From Ashinkailepas kermadecensis (taxonomy: Eukaryota; Arthropoda; Thecostraca; Neolepadidae): a stretch of DNA of 64,000 nt. The position numbers and the translations under genes were made by a program. Positions 1 through 11,161 of the stretch are shown piece by piece. The DNA is taken from assembly GCA_034440615.1 (NCBI GenBank), contig JAOTOM010005101.1, positions 880,035 through 944,034 on the forward strand. The letters are read 5' to 3'. How positions within the stretch are numbered: the first letter of the stretch is position 1; every line of letters starts with the position of its first letter. The notes beneath the pieces were generated by a model. The model did not search any database and was not told where the DNA came from. It worked only from the letters and a program-made list of their open reading frames with translations.

Positions 1-69
1 TAATTATCATTGGGGAAGGGGCTCATTTCCCCGGAGAGGTGCCTTCGCCGGAAAAATTCGCTAAGTGGG

Positions 70-220
70 GAGGGGTAGGGAAAGAGGGGGTGGCGGTATC
101 CGAACACGTTCTGTTTTCCGAACACCTTCCTTTGCGCGTCTCCCGCGTCACGTTGGGCGCGTAAATAACAAAAAGATGGCGGTATTTGTAAACAATCAAC
201 CTTTCTGTACCGACAACCTT
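70..220. repeat. Partial copy of interspersed repeat also found at 35428
   Basis: This stretch matches the left part of the element at 35428-36013. Both carry a purine-rich lead-in, then a shared block around GAACACCT, a block around CGTCTTCCGCGTCA-like sequence and the string AAATAACAA followed by AAGATGGC. I could not find a matching right end downstream, so this copy is probably truncated. The short ORFs over it are not credible genes. Confidence 0.6.
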
Positions 221-249
221 TCTCAACAGTGGCGTGCAAACAGTTGACA

Positions 250-1365
250 TCTTGTTAAATCTCTACATTTCTGACGTTCCGATAGCTCCACTTGACGACC
301 TGCGATGGCCCTGGTCGTCTCCGGTAAGGTCTGATACCCTCCGTTGGCGGCGTTGGTAGACGACCTCTGGTAGACGTCAGGTGTTGTGTCATTTCCACAA
401 AGAAGCACATCCACTATATGATAAACCTGTACCTGAAACCAAGCCGTGTGTTACATGGTGTCATCGGAGATGTCAATGGGGCGGATAATGCCGATTTCAC
501 CAAAAATCCCAGTAGGTGGATGTACTTCTCGGTAAGACCTACACTGTGCCTGACGAATCGAGAGGTACTACTGAGCGATTTTCATAGTCGTTAGGACAGT
601 CCGTCCTTCCGACTTCTACCCTCCGTGCTCCCTGTAAGACACAAACTAAATGTGACTTGTGCAATATGCAAAGTTGGCACGCCCAGAAGTATCACTGTGG
701 AAACTTTCGGCGAAATCGGGATAGTCCGTCCTAATGATATATAACTTCGATGATCCCGGTATATAGATCACAAAGGTAACCTGTGCGACATACTCATATT
801 GGCTTTGTGCGACAAGTAGTACTCCAGAGATGACTTTTGGCGAAATCGTGAATCCGCCGAATTAATTATAAATTTTTAGCTACTCTGAAAGAAGTAGAGC
901 TCTGTTCTGTAGCTATGACCCGTATAGGTCCGACTGCAACTAACTACAAGGGGAAACTTATATACTGGTAGAGACACATTTACATTGTTGATCGCGTTTG
1001 CATACGATCAGCAGGAAAGGCAGGCTCCAGCTGGGACCTCCATGTGGCTTTAGTGATATTCTGGGGGGACGTTAACTGGACCACGGAAAACCAAATTAAA
1101 CGGAACTGCTGCGGACTTGGTTCGAAAGAGCTGCTTCTGCTGCATTATATCACTGGACTTCCCAACGGCAACGGGCGGCAGCCGGGCACCGGGCATGCGA
1201 CCTCCGTGCCTGGCTACCTAAGCAACCCAGTGACTCCCCACTCCGGCCAGCATAGCAGTCCAGCCTCGTCGTCAGCTCGTTTTGGACCCTGGGCGGCGAC
1301 TCCCCGCTGCCAACGCCGAGCCGCAACTGACTCTTGTCGCTCAGATCGATCACCACCAAACAGAC
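250..1365. other. Intergenic stretch, nothing recognised
   Basis: No ORF with homology, no exon-like block and no clear repeat was recognised. The segment 1150-1365 is GC-rich and gives open frames on both strands. It lies just outside the left arm of the transposon at 1366-5245, and similar GC-rich sequence borders the right arm near 5300-5460. That flank may be a diverged outer part of the arms. Confidence 0.4.
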
Positions 1366-2053
1366 ATGGCCCATTCTATGACAAATCTACAAGTGAAAGG
1401 ACCAAAATAACACCCTATATTTTATATTTTGCCGAAAATATTGGTGTGGGGTTATCGGATGCACCGAATCCAGCTGTGCCATTTTTAGAAAGATCAGGTC
1501 AACGGTCAAGGAGTTATAGCCTCGGACATTTTTGAGATGTCACCTAACAAGGGTGTCTTTTGAAGTCTTTAACTTAATGGAGAACAATTTGAATTGTGCA
1601 AAAGTACATATCGGTGAATTCACAATGACCCAGTGCATCTTTTGGCCCTTTCGAAATTTTCGTTTACGGGATATTTGAAATCGTGACATCGGGACCTAAG
1701 GTCGCGTGACCTATTTTACCTTTTCGGGACAGTCACAATGCGATTTCAAAAAGTGCAAAAATGAAGTTCGATATCTTATCTTTCGAAGCAGAAAAAGTGT
1801 TTTCTCTTAAAACTTTACATATCCGTTCAAAATTAGGCATGCATTGTTGTTTTTGCGCAAGTTTATCGTGGTCTGTATAAATATGTATTTAAAACGATAT
1901 ATTACTGAAATGCAGGGCTTTTGACATTCGAAGCACGTGATTGGATTCATGTAAGTCATCTGATCTTGAATGTTGTGTTGCACAAGTGTTCTAACTCGTG
2001 ATATCAAGGGTTAACGAAATGGCAGAAATGTGTCCAAATTGTGGTAGAAGATG
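1366..2053 (+). repeat. Left inverted arm of the transposon
   Basis: Reverse-complementary to 4555-5245 with scattered substitutions and small indels. Shared blocks include ATATTACTGAAAT, TGTTGTGTTGCACAAGTG and the GACAAATC outer edge. It consists of a single arm unit, whereas the right side has two. Confidence 0.75.
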
Positions 2054-2186
2054 ATTTATGAGTTACATCTTACCATGAATTACACGGAGAGAGAAGCATC
2101 CACAATATAGCAATCATATTGCGATAACCGAGAAACCATTCTCACAACCATTTATTGCCTCGCGAAAATAAAAATCTGCGAATGTA

Positions 2187-3645
2187 GTGGAATATCAGGA
2201 AGGGCACAAACAAGGGGTGGCACCGTATTTGGTTGCCCAGTGCTCACTGCTCACTCTCGCTGAACGTGCTGCTTGTGAAGCGAGGAAATTTCTGAGGGTG
2301 TCGGACGCAGTCAAGGTGAAAGTAAAGCTATTTTATGAGTCGGATCAGATCAGCCGGGTGTGTCTCGCCAAGAACGGCCGTGTCACGGTGCGACAGGTTG
2401 ATGGAACCAAAAGTAGAGTTCAGAAAAGGCTTGCTTTGGGACATTTGTGTGATATATATGATCTATACAAGCAGAACTCTGAAAACCCTCGCACCGGCTT
2501 CTTAACCTTCGCTGCCCTTCGTCCGAAACATTGCGTGTTCTTGGCAGGCAGCAGTGGGATGCACTCGTTGTGCATGTGCACTTATCATCAAAATCCAAAA
2601 CTGCTCATATCCGCTCTCGGCCTTCCCGATCTCAAATACCATAACCTCCTCGATCACGCTATATGTAGCACAGACAACCGTGATTTCATGATGTACAACT
2701 GTGAGGACTGCCCTGGTGAAGACAGGGTGATGCATTTTCTGAGGTTTATCCTTGCGGACAAATCAGGAGAATAGAGTGAAGGTGATTTAGCCCCAGATGA
2801 TGGCATTGATAATGAGATTATGTACAAGCAGTGGATGAGCACGCATCGCTGTATACTCGCAGAATAGTCTAGACCAAAAAAGACAGCATGCGATATTTGA
2901 GCCAGCAAACCATGAAGCAGACCAGACACCACTTTGTAGCTAACAAACAAGGTCAGCACTTCACCGACGAAAAGGCTACTGCCAAGGAGGGCGAAGTGAT
3001 TGTCTAATACGATTTCGCTGACGATTATTTATTTGTGGTGCAGGATGCAGCTAAAGCCTTCTACTGGGATTCGTCCCAGTGTACGGTGCACCCGTTTGTA
3101 GTGTACTGGCGCGAGGACGAGGTACTGTGCCATCAGAGCTACTGATACATCTCTGACGGCGCAAAGTACAACACCGGCATGGTGCATGCGTTCCTGCAAC
3201 GGCTTATCCCAGAAATTCGAACCGCAGTAGCTGACCTAAAAAAAATACTTATTTCAGAGTCGGCAGCATGGGAATAAGCATGACTTCGTCAATGTGTGTC
3301 ACCATCACACATATTCGGGGTATCCTGTGAGTGACTTTTTTGTCACATCTCATGGCAAGGGCGCTTGCGACGGCATCGGTGCCACAGCCAAGCGTGCCGC
3401 GACTGTCGGCGGAGGACATGTTGGAGTATCTATCGCCGCTCATGGTAGCCAGCTACATCAAAGTCATATTTGTATGAAAGTAGGAGACAATGGACGTCAC
3501 GACCAATCTCACCGAGCGCTTCTCGAAAGCCGTCACTGTGAAGGGAACACAGGGGTACCACAAGTTCGCACAGTGCCCCACGGCACCGAAATAGTTCATG
3601 AACTGCTTACCGATGCGGGGCATGTTTTAATGGTAGTTGGGTGAA
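2187..3645 (+). pseudogene. Broken transposase-like gene, unassigned superfamily
   Basis: The first 195 codons (2187-2774) encode a domain I recognise from a multicopy, uncharacterised invertebrate gene family that behaves like a transposon ORF. Landmarks are QKRLALGHLCDIYDLY, a GFLTFAALRPKHC block, LAGSSGMHSLCMCTYHQN and a YNCEDCPG cysteine cluster. After a stop at 2772 the same frame continues (IMYKQWMSTHRC). A shifted frame then gives YDFADDYLFVVQDAAKAFYW and HPFVVYWREDE. A further shift gives FFVTSHGKGACDGIG and later HKFAQCP, matching the expected order of the family. At least four in-frame stops and several frameshifts make it non-functional. The SDGA and HGKGACDG blocks could be parts of an RNase H-like catalytic core, but that is inference. 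It sits between the inverted arms at 1366 and 5245. Confidence 0.7.
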
Positions 3646-3767
3646 GGGAGATGTGTTAGTGTGTGCGCTGATACAAATTGTGTTGATTAATATTACCGTA
3701 GTGACAAATCATCAGTCTGAACTGGGATTCTGACAAGGTATGGGAAGATCTGCAGATCTGTAGATCA

Positions 3768-3830
3768 TTACATTGCATTGCATTGTAATACTGTACTGCA
3801 ACACATTATTGTATTGCATTGCATTCTGTA
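3768..3830. repeat. Simple repeat based on TTGCA
   Basis: Imperfect run of ATTGC units interrupted by AATACTGTACTGCAACACA, inside the transposon downstream of the pseudogene. A similar short run occurs near 19705. Confidence 0.7.
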
Positions 3831-4149
3831 ATTCTGTTACCTTATTTTATAACACCGATGTAGACGGCTCATGATCCAATGCGATTCATTTCAGGCTCAA
3901 CATGTGTCAATGGATGCGTCCGCGACAAATTTGTCCTCAAGCAGTTCAAGATGAATGTGAATACTCAGTCAATGAGGTTCATCTTTTCGTTTCCAGAATG
4001 TTTTGTTTGAAACGCCAGAAACTTGATATTACAGTGATTGGCGGTGATATATACACTTCAGTGTTGTCGGTGAAATATGATCGTACATTTTTGATATGCT
4101 GACATTGAGGCAAAAATATATTGCATAAGTTGAAAGCATTTCAATTACT

Positions 4150-4554
4150 TTTCTCCTTACAAGTGACGATCTAGGATTTCACAAATCACCCTTCGTCGCT
4201 TCTGAAAATCATAAAAATAGCATTGTGGCTGTCTCGAAGGTTAAACTAGGTCACGCTATCTTAGACCACAAGCCCACGATTTTACAAATCGCGTGAACAA
4301 AAACTTCGAAATTGACACAAGATGACGAGTTCAACGATATATAGCTTCGTGCAATTCGTGTTACTTTTCATTGAGCTCCAGGTCTCCAAATACTTAGGTG
4401 ACCTATCAAAAATGTCTGATGCCCTTTAACCGTTGCTCCGATCTTTCCTAAAATTGCACAGCTGGATTATAGAGACAACCTAACCCTATATAAGTATTTT
4501 CATCGAGATATAGAGTGTAATTTGGCCCGTTCAATTGTCGATTTGTCGTGGAAT
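4150..4554 (-). repeat. Second tandem unit inside the right arm
   Basis: Read on the - strand, this block again starts with a CGACAAATCGAC edge. It then repeats the arm landmarks in order: a TCCAGCTGTGC(A/C) block, AGAAAGATC-like sequence, CAACGGT, GACATTTTTGA, and a GTGACCTA block near its end. It is a diverged tandem duplicate of the outer right arm unit (4555-5245). Fold-back elements commonly carry such internally repeated arms. Confidence 0.6.
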
Positions 4555-5245
4555 GGGACACCTACCACAATTCGGAGACATTTCTGCCATTTGTTTCTGT
4601 CCTTGACCTCACAGCGAATAAGAACACTTGTGCAACACAACACTCAAGATAAGATGACTAACATTATCATCCCACCACGTGTTATGAACACCGAAAGGCT
4701 TGTATTTCAGTAATATACTACTGTTCTAAACAAATATTCAAACAGACAAATAAACTAACGCAAAAACAACCATGCATGCATAATTTTGAACGGATATGTA
4801 GATTCCAGGGGCAAACTATTTTGATATTTTTTTGCTTCGAAAGATAAGATAAGAACTTTATTTCTGCACTTTTAAAATCGCATTGTGACTGTCCCAATAG
4901 CTAACGTAGGTCACGTGACCTTAGGTCACGATGTCACGATTTAAAATGTTCGTAGACGAAAATTCCGAAATACCCAAAAGATGCAGTAGATTATTGTGAG
5001 TACGCCGATATATACTTTTGCACAATTTGGATTGTTCTTCATTGTATTAAGGACCTCAAAAGTCACCCTTGTTTTGTGACATCTCCGAAATGCCCGAGGC
5101 TATAACTCCTTGAACATTGAACTGATCTTTCTAAAACTGGCACTGCTGGATTCGGCGCATCAGATAACCTCAAACAAATATTTTCATCAAAATATAAAAT
5201 ATTGGGTGTTATGCCCCCGTCGATTTGTCGTGAAATGGGCCACAT
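4555..5245 (-). repeat. Right inverted arm of the transposon
   Basis: Inverted copy of 1366-2053. The outer edge near 5245 reads GGCCCATTTCACGACAAATC on the - strand, close to the left outer edge. The inner edge contains the ACCACAATTCGGAGACATTT block. Confidence 0.75.
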
Positions 5246-6469
5246 ATTTCTTCACCCATACGTCAGAGGTCACGGCTAACGACACTCGGTAGGCGAGGGC
5301 ACCGTTCACATGTTCACATGGACAGAATCTGGCCCGGACCGGCGGTTCTTCGAGCGCTGACGCCGCAGCACCCGACGAAGCACTGTCGGCACCACTACTA
5401 TGCCACCTGGGAGTCGAGCACCCGCCGTCGACTGGCCGACAAGACTCGGCCTCCCGTGCCACGGCACCGAGCCCGCAGTGATCACGTGCAGCAGCATATT
5501 CTACAGCTGGAATATTGGGGAGATCATACAGCAAGTTCATTACAGATTCTCGTGACGTGATTTCGTACCTAAATACGAATATGAGTTGTTTTGGGGCACG
5601 TGCTAACGATTGGTTATGTATCTCATTCCCCAGAACTTGTTCAGTCACACATCGCCGTGGACACGCTTTGTCGTTTTAGATCTTTCGGCACCCGACCAAT
5701 GTTTCCTATTTGCTGCATGTTGTTTCTCTTTTATGTTAATGTCTTTTATTTTCTCTAGATATGTGGTGCTGGCCTGGAGAGCCCAGCGCATCATGTCTAG
5801 ACAATTACGAACATGGCAATGCCTTAGCAATGGAAAATTCTGACACCACGCATCATTGGAGCCAGGGGCAAAATCTTCGCCTCCGAAAACAATGTGACTC
5901 CTGCATACAAGGAAACGTGATATCTCCTCTAGTAGAATGAAGTGGTCCTCTATTTAAATATATATTTCACTTTTAACCCAGTTTGTATGACAGGCTGCAT
6001 CCAGTGTATGGATGCTACCGTGTTGGTATTGCTTCCGTCTGTGTATTGCTCCATGTATCCATGTATCGATGTATGCATGTATCCATGTATCCATGATTGT
6101 CCGTGTGTGCCCAAATGTTCGAGCTCATTCATTGAAACCGCCCGAACTGCATGGTTGTGTGGACTGAATATGGATTAACAGGGGCGAATCTAGAAGCCTG
6201 GCTTGTGGGCATTACAAAATGGTCTCCGATTTTGAAAAACCTCATCAGATTTCAACGGCGAACAATCGTCAGGATTGCTTGCGACAATATCTATCTCACA
6301 CGATGTTCTTAGATATCGAGAAAGATCCTAGTGTAGAATATCGGTAAAATCGGCCTCTGGGGGTCGTGGTCCCTTTGCCCCACCTCCGAATCCACCCTGT
6401 GCACTAACTATGCCCAATGTCCCTGTGTCTTCCTTATGCCCAATTATGTTATTATGTGTTTTTTTACAG
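5246..6469. other. Upstream region of the GH31 gene, no exon recognised
   Basis: No exon for the cytoplasmic N-terminus or start codon of the GH31-like protein could be identified here, though it should lie upstream of 6470. The only defined structure is a short ATGTATCC repeat near 6051. The 61-80 codon ORFs in this part have no recognised homology. Confidence 0.4.
6051..6096. repeat. ATGTATCC microsatellite
   Basis: About six imperfect 8-bp units of ATGTATCC, with CG and GC variants in the middle units. Confidence 0.8.
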
Positions 6470-6607
6470 CCTTCGGCAAAGAAGAGCCGACTAAAAGGCT
6501 GGCTGAGTCAAGTACGTTTCTCTTGGGTTGCCATGGCTCTTCTGTTTGTTATCATCATCTCTTCCACCTGCGTTATCGTGCTTCAGTACAATATCCACAA
6601 ATCCAAG
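6470..6607 (+). CDS. GH31 MYORG-like gene, transmembrane exon
   Basis: This 138-nt exon has a pyrimidine-rich acceptor (TTTTTTTACAG ending at 6469) and a GTGAGC donor at 6608. It encodes 46 residues in phase 0 at both ends. A basic stretch (SAKKSRLKGW) precedes a hydrophobic segment of about 20 residues (MALLFVIIISSTCVIVL) and then a polar QYNIHKSK tail. This is a type II signal anchor, with a short cytosolic N-terminus and the enzyme domain in the lumen or outside. Members of the myogenesis-regulating glycosidase group of GH31 have this architecture. The phase matches the next exon at 11162. The initiator methionine must lie in an upstream exon I could not find; the upstream in-frame ATG at 6410 is on the intron side of the acceptor. 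Confidence 0.72.
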
Positions 6608-6675
6608 GTGAGCGACCCTGAAGCTCATGTTAATGGCATGCAACTGAAGGGGGTCCGGGCCATGCCAGGCTGGAT

Positions 6676-7270
6676 GGTGTCGGGGCGGACCGCCGGGCGG
6701 CTGCAGGGTGCCGTGTGGCCGCGTCTGTGTCAGCGGTGTCGGGGCGGACCTCCGGGCGGCTGCAGGGTGCCGTGTGGCCGTGTCGGTATCAGCGGTGTCG
6801 GGGCGGACCTCCGGGCGGCTGCAGGGTGCCGTGTGGCCGTGTCGGTATCAGCGGTGTCGGGGCGGACCTCCGGGCGGCTGCAGGGTGCCGTGTGGCCGTG
6901 TCGGTATCAGCGGTGTCGGGGCGGACCTCCGGGCGGCTGCAGGGTGCCGTGTGGCCGTGTCGGTATCAGCGGTGTCGGGGCGGACCTCCGGGCGGCTGCA
7001 GGGTGCCGTGTGGCCGTGTCGGTATCAGCGGTGTCGGGGCGGACCTCCGGGCGGCTGCAGGGTGCCGTGTGGCCGTGTCGGTATCAGCGGTGTCGGGGCG
7101 GACCTCCGGGCGGCTGCAGGGTGCCGTGTGGCCGTGTCGGTATCAGCGGTGTCGGGGCGGACCGCCGGGCGGCTGCAGGGTGCCGTGTGGCCGTGTCGGT
7201 ATCAGCGGTGTCGGGGCGGACCTCCGGGCGGCTGCAGGGTGCCGTGTGGCCGCGTCTGTGTCAGCGGTGT
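6676..7270. repeat. 59-bp minisatellite, ten units
   Basis: Ten near-identical units with exact period 59 (first GGTGTCGGGGCGG at 6676, next partial unit at 7266). Units differ at only a few sites: ACCGCC versus ACCTCC, and a terminal variant GCGTCTGTGTC in place of GTGTCGGTATC in the first and last units. Since 59 is not a multiple of three and the unit contains no stop in any + frame, all three + frames are open across the array. This produces long artefactual ORFs with CRVPCGRVG or GADLRAAAG motifs. It lies in intron 1 of the GH31-like gene. Confidence 0.97.
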
Positions 7271-7654
7271 CGGCGGCAGCTGTGCGGCTCGTTGCTGGAT
7301 GATGGGACTGGACTCGGTTGTGGTCCTCTGGCCCACCTCTTCAACCGCTCAGACGTCGTCTCCAACCCTGCTGCGGCCCGCCGCACCACTACACGAATTT
7401 ATTTACGCGAAGCCAGGCTATTCCGCATCACATACGCCCGTGGATGCGCCCGGCTGATTACGTAGCTTGGAAGGGCTGTGGGCTTGGGGTGTGATGTGAC
7501 ATTGATGAATGGATGTGATATATAGGTACAGGGCGTTGGCACTGCTACCACCGCCGTCGCTCGCCCACTTGCGGGACCCACCCTTGTAATACACCCACCA
7601 CCCACTCACCCCTCCCCCACATCCAACGTTCTTGGGGAAGCGAGATACAAGCTG

Positions 7655-10625
7655 AGCCCGGTAACCATTTCAACAGAGATATTTCTGACCCCTGAACATT
7701 TGCGCTGAGCTTCCACCAATTTCCACAAATTTCTCATTCACGACTATCATTCGCTCCGTTCATTCCCACACGGGCATTCGGTCCTTACTAAAACCACGCG
7801 GCCCACAATTTCTTCCGTTCAGCGTTACGCAAACATTTAGCGTGTTTTACTTCCGAAGGTCACTGCAGGCTCAATTAGTCCTTATTGCATTTGAATTACC
7901 CCTTTCGAGGTCCTACCTAAAAATGGCTGACGCGACTGTCTGATTGCATGATTTGCATCTACTTATGTTACTGCCCACAAGACTTGGCAACACTGGGCGG
8001 TGAAATGTTCTGTCGGCTTCTATGCAGCCTTATAACTGGACTCGGGTGTCAATGGCCAAATTGCCTAACCTTGCTCAATCGACGATATGCCTGGCCTTAC
8101 GCGTTGAAACTTGCGACCAGGAGCGGCATTGATGGGTGGTCTAGGGTCCTGTCTCGCCCACTGCCATCTCCCGACCGTCTTGCCACCATATCCCCTGCCC
8201 TATTCAGTTACCGAATGCCAAAGTCTCCTCCCAGCCGAAGCTATAATCACGCGGCCCAGGCTCGTGAGATCGAGAAGGGGGAGAGTGTTCCCTCTCGGGC
8301 CGTGGCTGGCCTCTACCAAGATCTGACGCCAGATATCCTTCGGAACACCACCATACCACGGTGCCATTCGATGCCGCCACACCACGGGATTTACTCGTTA
8401 TTCCGTCCGAAGGTCCATCCGCGTCCTAGATCATAGGGCTGGAGGGAATGTACAGCCCAGAATATAATAACGGTAACTAGTAGGCTGTCTCTCGCCTTAT
8501 TAGTGTTCGCCTTTCGTGTTGATGCCGTTGGACTCCTTTCGCGACCGTCCCTTGTCCGTCTGCGGTGATGACAATTTTAGTCCGCCTGGTCCAGGAACAG
8601 CTTCCCGCACTTTTTATTCGTTCGTGATATATTTACTGATACATGGTTACAGGTGCTTCCGGTAAGCTGAAGCTGTGCTAGCATCCATCACTGATCAAAT
8701 TTTCCCGAGGTCTCGATAATGGAGGTATTTTGGTATTATTGGATTTGTTACAACAAATGTTTTGATGTGATATCTGACTAAAGCGTTTTAAAAAAAACTC
8801 AGATTATATAACATATCAAACGCATGGTTTTAACCTTATCTATCTAGACATTCACAACATGTTCATCCCGAAATTTGAATGTCCAAACGTCACCGAGCAA
8901 AAATCATTCCCAGTACCTGCAGTATTTTCAAAGCGGATCACTTGGCTGTTTCTTGCACGCCATTTTCGCAAATGAGATTAGCTCGCATGTGTCATCGACG
9001 TGCTGTAGCATTATAGCTCCTTATAGCTCCTGACAAGTGCGAGCTAAGCTCATTTGCCTACATGACGTACAAGAAACAGCTAGGTGATCCGCCCTGAAAG
9101 TACCGCAGGTATTGGTAATGATTATTGACCTGTGACGTTTGGCCATTAAAATATCGGGTTGAACATGCTGTGAATGTGTAGATAGGTAATGTTGAAACCA
9201 GGTGGTTGATATGTCATACAATCTGAGTTTTTTGTTCAAACGCTTTCGTCAGAAATCACATCAAAACATTTTTTTTTAACAAATCCAATTGTACTAAAGT
9301 ATCTATTTATCCATTGTCGGCGGCCCGGAAAAATTGATTAGCCAACTAAAAATGGATGCCAACACAGTTTCAGGTTATCGGAAGCGCCTGTAACTGTGTT
9401 GAGTATCAGTAAATATATCATGATCGAATAAAAAGTGCAGGAAGTTGTTCCCGGAACCGACAAACTGAATTTGTCATCACTAAAGACGGATACGGGACAG
9501 TCGCGAAAGGAGCCAGGCGGTATCAACAGGACGAGCGAATGCTGATAAGGCGAGAGAGACAGCCTGCTAGCTGTCTTCCTATGGGTGATATGTCCTCGGG
9601 CGCCGACCGTGAGTAGTCTTTGACCCTCCCTTGCCCCAGAGGGGAGGGTGGAGGTAGTATGACGAAAGGGCTAAATGACGAGACTTTCCTGATTGTTACC
9701 TGTGGGCAAGTGCTCCTAAGTGGTAACTGCAAACTGGGTATCTGGGAAACTCATGTATTTCTGGGCCGCACATTCCCGCCGGCCCTATGATCTAGGGGGC
9801 GGATGAGCCTTCCGACCGAAGGACGAATAAATCCCGTGATATGGCGGCGTCCATGGGCACTGTGGTATGGTGGCGTTCCGAAGGACGTCTGGGGCCAGAC
9901 TTGAGTAGAGGCCAACCACGGCCCGTGAGAGAACACCCTCTCACCCTCCTCCGTTGATCTCACAAGCCTGGACCGGGTGAATATAACGTCGGCTGGGAGG
10001 AAACTTTGACATTCCATAAGCCCCCAGTAACTGAATAGGGCAGGGTAGGGTAGCAAGACTGTCAGGAGATGGTATTGGGCGAGGCAGGGCCCTGAACCAC
10101 CCATTAATGCCGCTCCCGGTCGCAAGTTTTAACGCGTAAGGTCAGACATGGCGTCGAATGAGCAAGGCTAGGCAAGTTGGTCATTGATGCCTGAGTCCAG
10201 GTATAAGGTTGCACAGAAGCCGACGAAACATTTCAACGCCCAGTGTTACCAAGCCTTGAAAAGTGGCGAAAATAGATATAAATCATGCAATCAGGAGAGT
10301 CGCGTGATCCATTTTCTGGTAAGAACTCGGAAAGGGTAATTCAAATGTAATAAGGACTAATTGAGCTTAGGATCTCGGAAGTAATACACGCTGAATGTGT
10401 ACGTAGCGCTGGAGGGAAGACATTGTGGGCCACCTGGTTTTAGCAGGAACCGAATGCCCGTGTGGTAATGTCCGGAGCGAATGACGGTCGTGAATGAGAG
10501 GTTGCTGTGTATAACAGAGGGTCAGAGGGTACTTTGAGGACCAGCGGAGATTAGTGGAAACTCAGCGCAAATGTTCAGCGGTCAGAAAACATCACTGTCG
10601 AAATTGTTCAATGACTGGAGCTGGC
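7655..10625. mobile_element. Fold-back element in the GH31 intron
   Basis: A long imperfect palindrome. The left arm (about 7655-8990) and right arm (about 9030-10625) are reverse-complementary along their length. Paired landmarks are CTGAACATTTGCGCTGAG (left, near 7693, inverted near 10565), CATTCGCTCCG, ACGGGCATTCGGT, TTACGCGTTGAAACTTGCG (left 8098, inverted near 10120), and the centre TTAGCTCGCA / TGCGAGCTAA near 8983 and 9038. The right arm carries two extra blocks, one of about 190 bp near 9600 and one of about 50 bp near 10520. No ORF resembling a transposase lies inside. ORFs in both arms (for example those with RPGAALMGG) are mirror images, not genes. Target duplications were not determined. 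Confidence 0.8.
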
Positions 10626-11161
10626 TGCTCGGTGACGACCAATAACCGCGGTGACTCACTTCTACAGATTGGGGAACGTCACGCCCGTGGAAGGGCTAGC
10701 CCATTAAAGCGTTCACCTATGTATGTGCGTAGTTAGTTAGTTATTTGGGTTTTAGGGCGCATCAACTGCATTGGTTATACAGCGCCCATAACAAATATGT
10801 ATGTGCGTAAGTGTGTGAGCAGAACCCAATAATGATTGGCGTTGTGCTGCTGCACATGCAGCGCCTGTGATCAATATATAACCAGGACAATGGTTGGAGC
10901 GATGGAATTCATCGCATTCGCTTCCTGCTCATGCAAGTTTACATTTGCAGCGATTACAATTACATGAATTCGTGTGCATAGTCCATAACTGGTGTATTAG
11001 TTCTTACTTGCATTCAAAACTTAGCAAACGTGCAAAATAGAAACGCATCAATAAGTCATAGCCAAACACAGCAGTTCTCATCGGTGTCTCCATACAGTGA
11101 CTGATGTGCGAACCGGCAGACAGGCCAAAGCCACCTGCAACTGTTTACTGCTGTGCCACAG

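Larger units (their letters stand above)
1366..5245 (+). mobile_element. Degenerate DNA transposon with long inverted arms
   Basis: Two inverted arms of about 690 bp (1366-2053 and 4555-5245) enclose a broken transposase-like gene on the + strand (2187-3645). The outer arm ends share the core GGCCCATT-(C/T)-ACGACAAATC-like sequence. The inner arm ends share blocks such as GTTGCACAAGTGTTCT and AAATGGCAGAAATGT. Both arms also read through as the same short peptide (SDAPNPAVPxLERS, then SRSYSLGHF), which confirms homology in opposite orientation. On the right side a further tandem unit lies inside the arm. The layout resembles fold-back or long-TIR transposons. The superfamily is not assigned, and no target duplication was identified. 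Confidence 0.72.
6608..11161 (+). other. Intron 1 of the GH31-like gene
   Basis: The donor is GTGAGC at 6608. The acceptor is a TTTACTGCTGTGCCACAG-like sequence ending at 11161. The intron holds a 59-bp minisatellite and a ~3 kb fold-back element. It is phase 0. The exon assignment is inferred from phase and from domain order, not from transcripts. Confidence 0.6.

Noticed and set aside
6410..7465. 351-codon forward ORF (and two overlapping ones) through the transmembrane exon and minisatellite
   Set aside because: The first part is a splice-bounded exon. The rest is a 59-bp repeat open in all three frames, downstream of a GTGAGC donor.
7948..10125. 162- and 124-codon ORFs containing RPGAALMGG-type sequence
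   Set aside because: They lie in the two arms of the fold-back element and are mirror images of each other. No transposase features.
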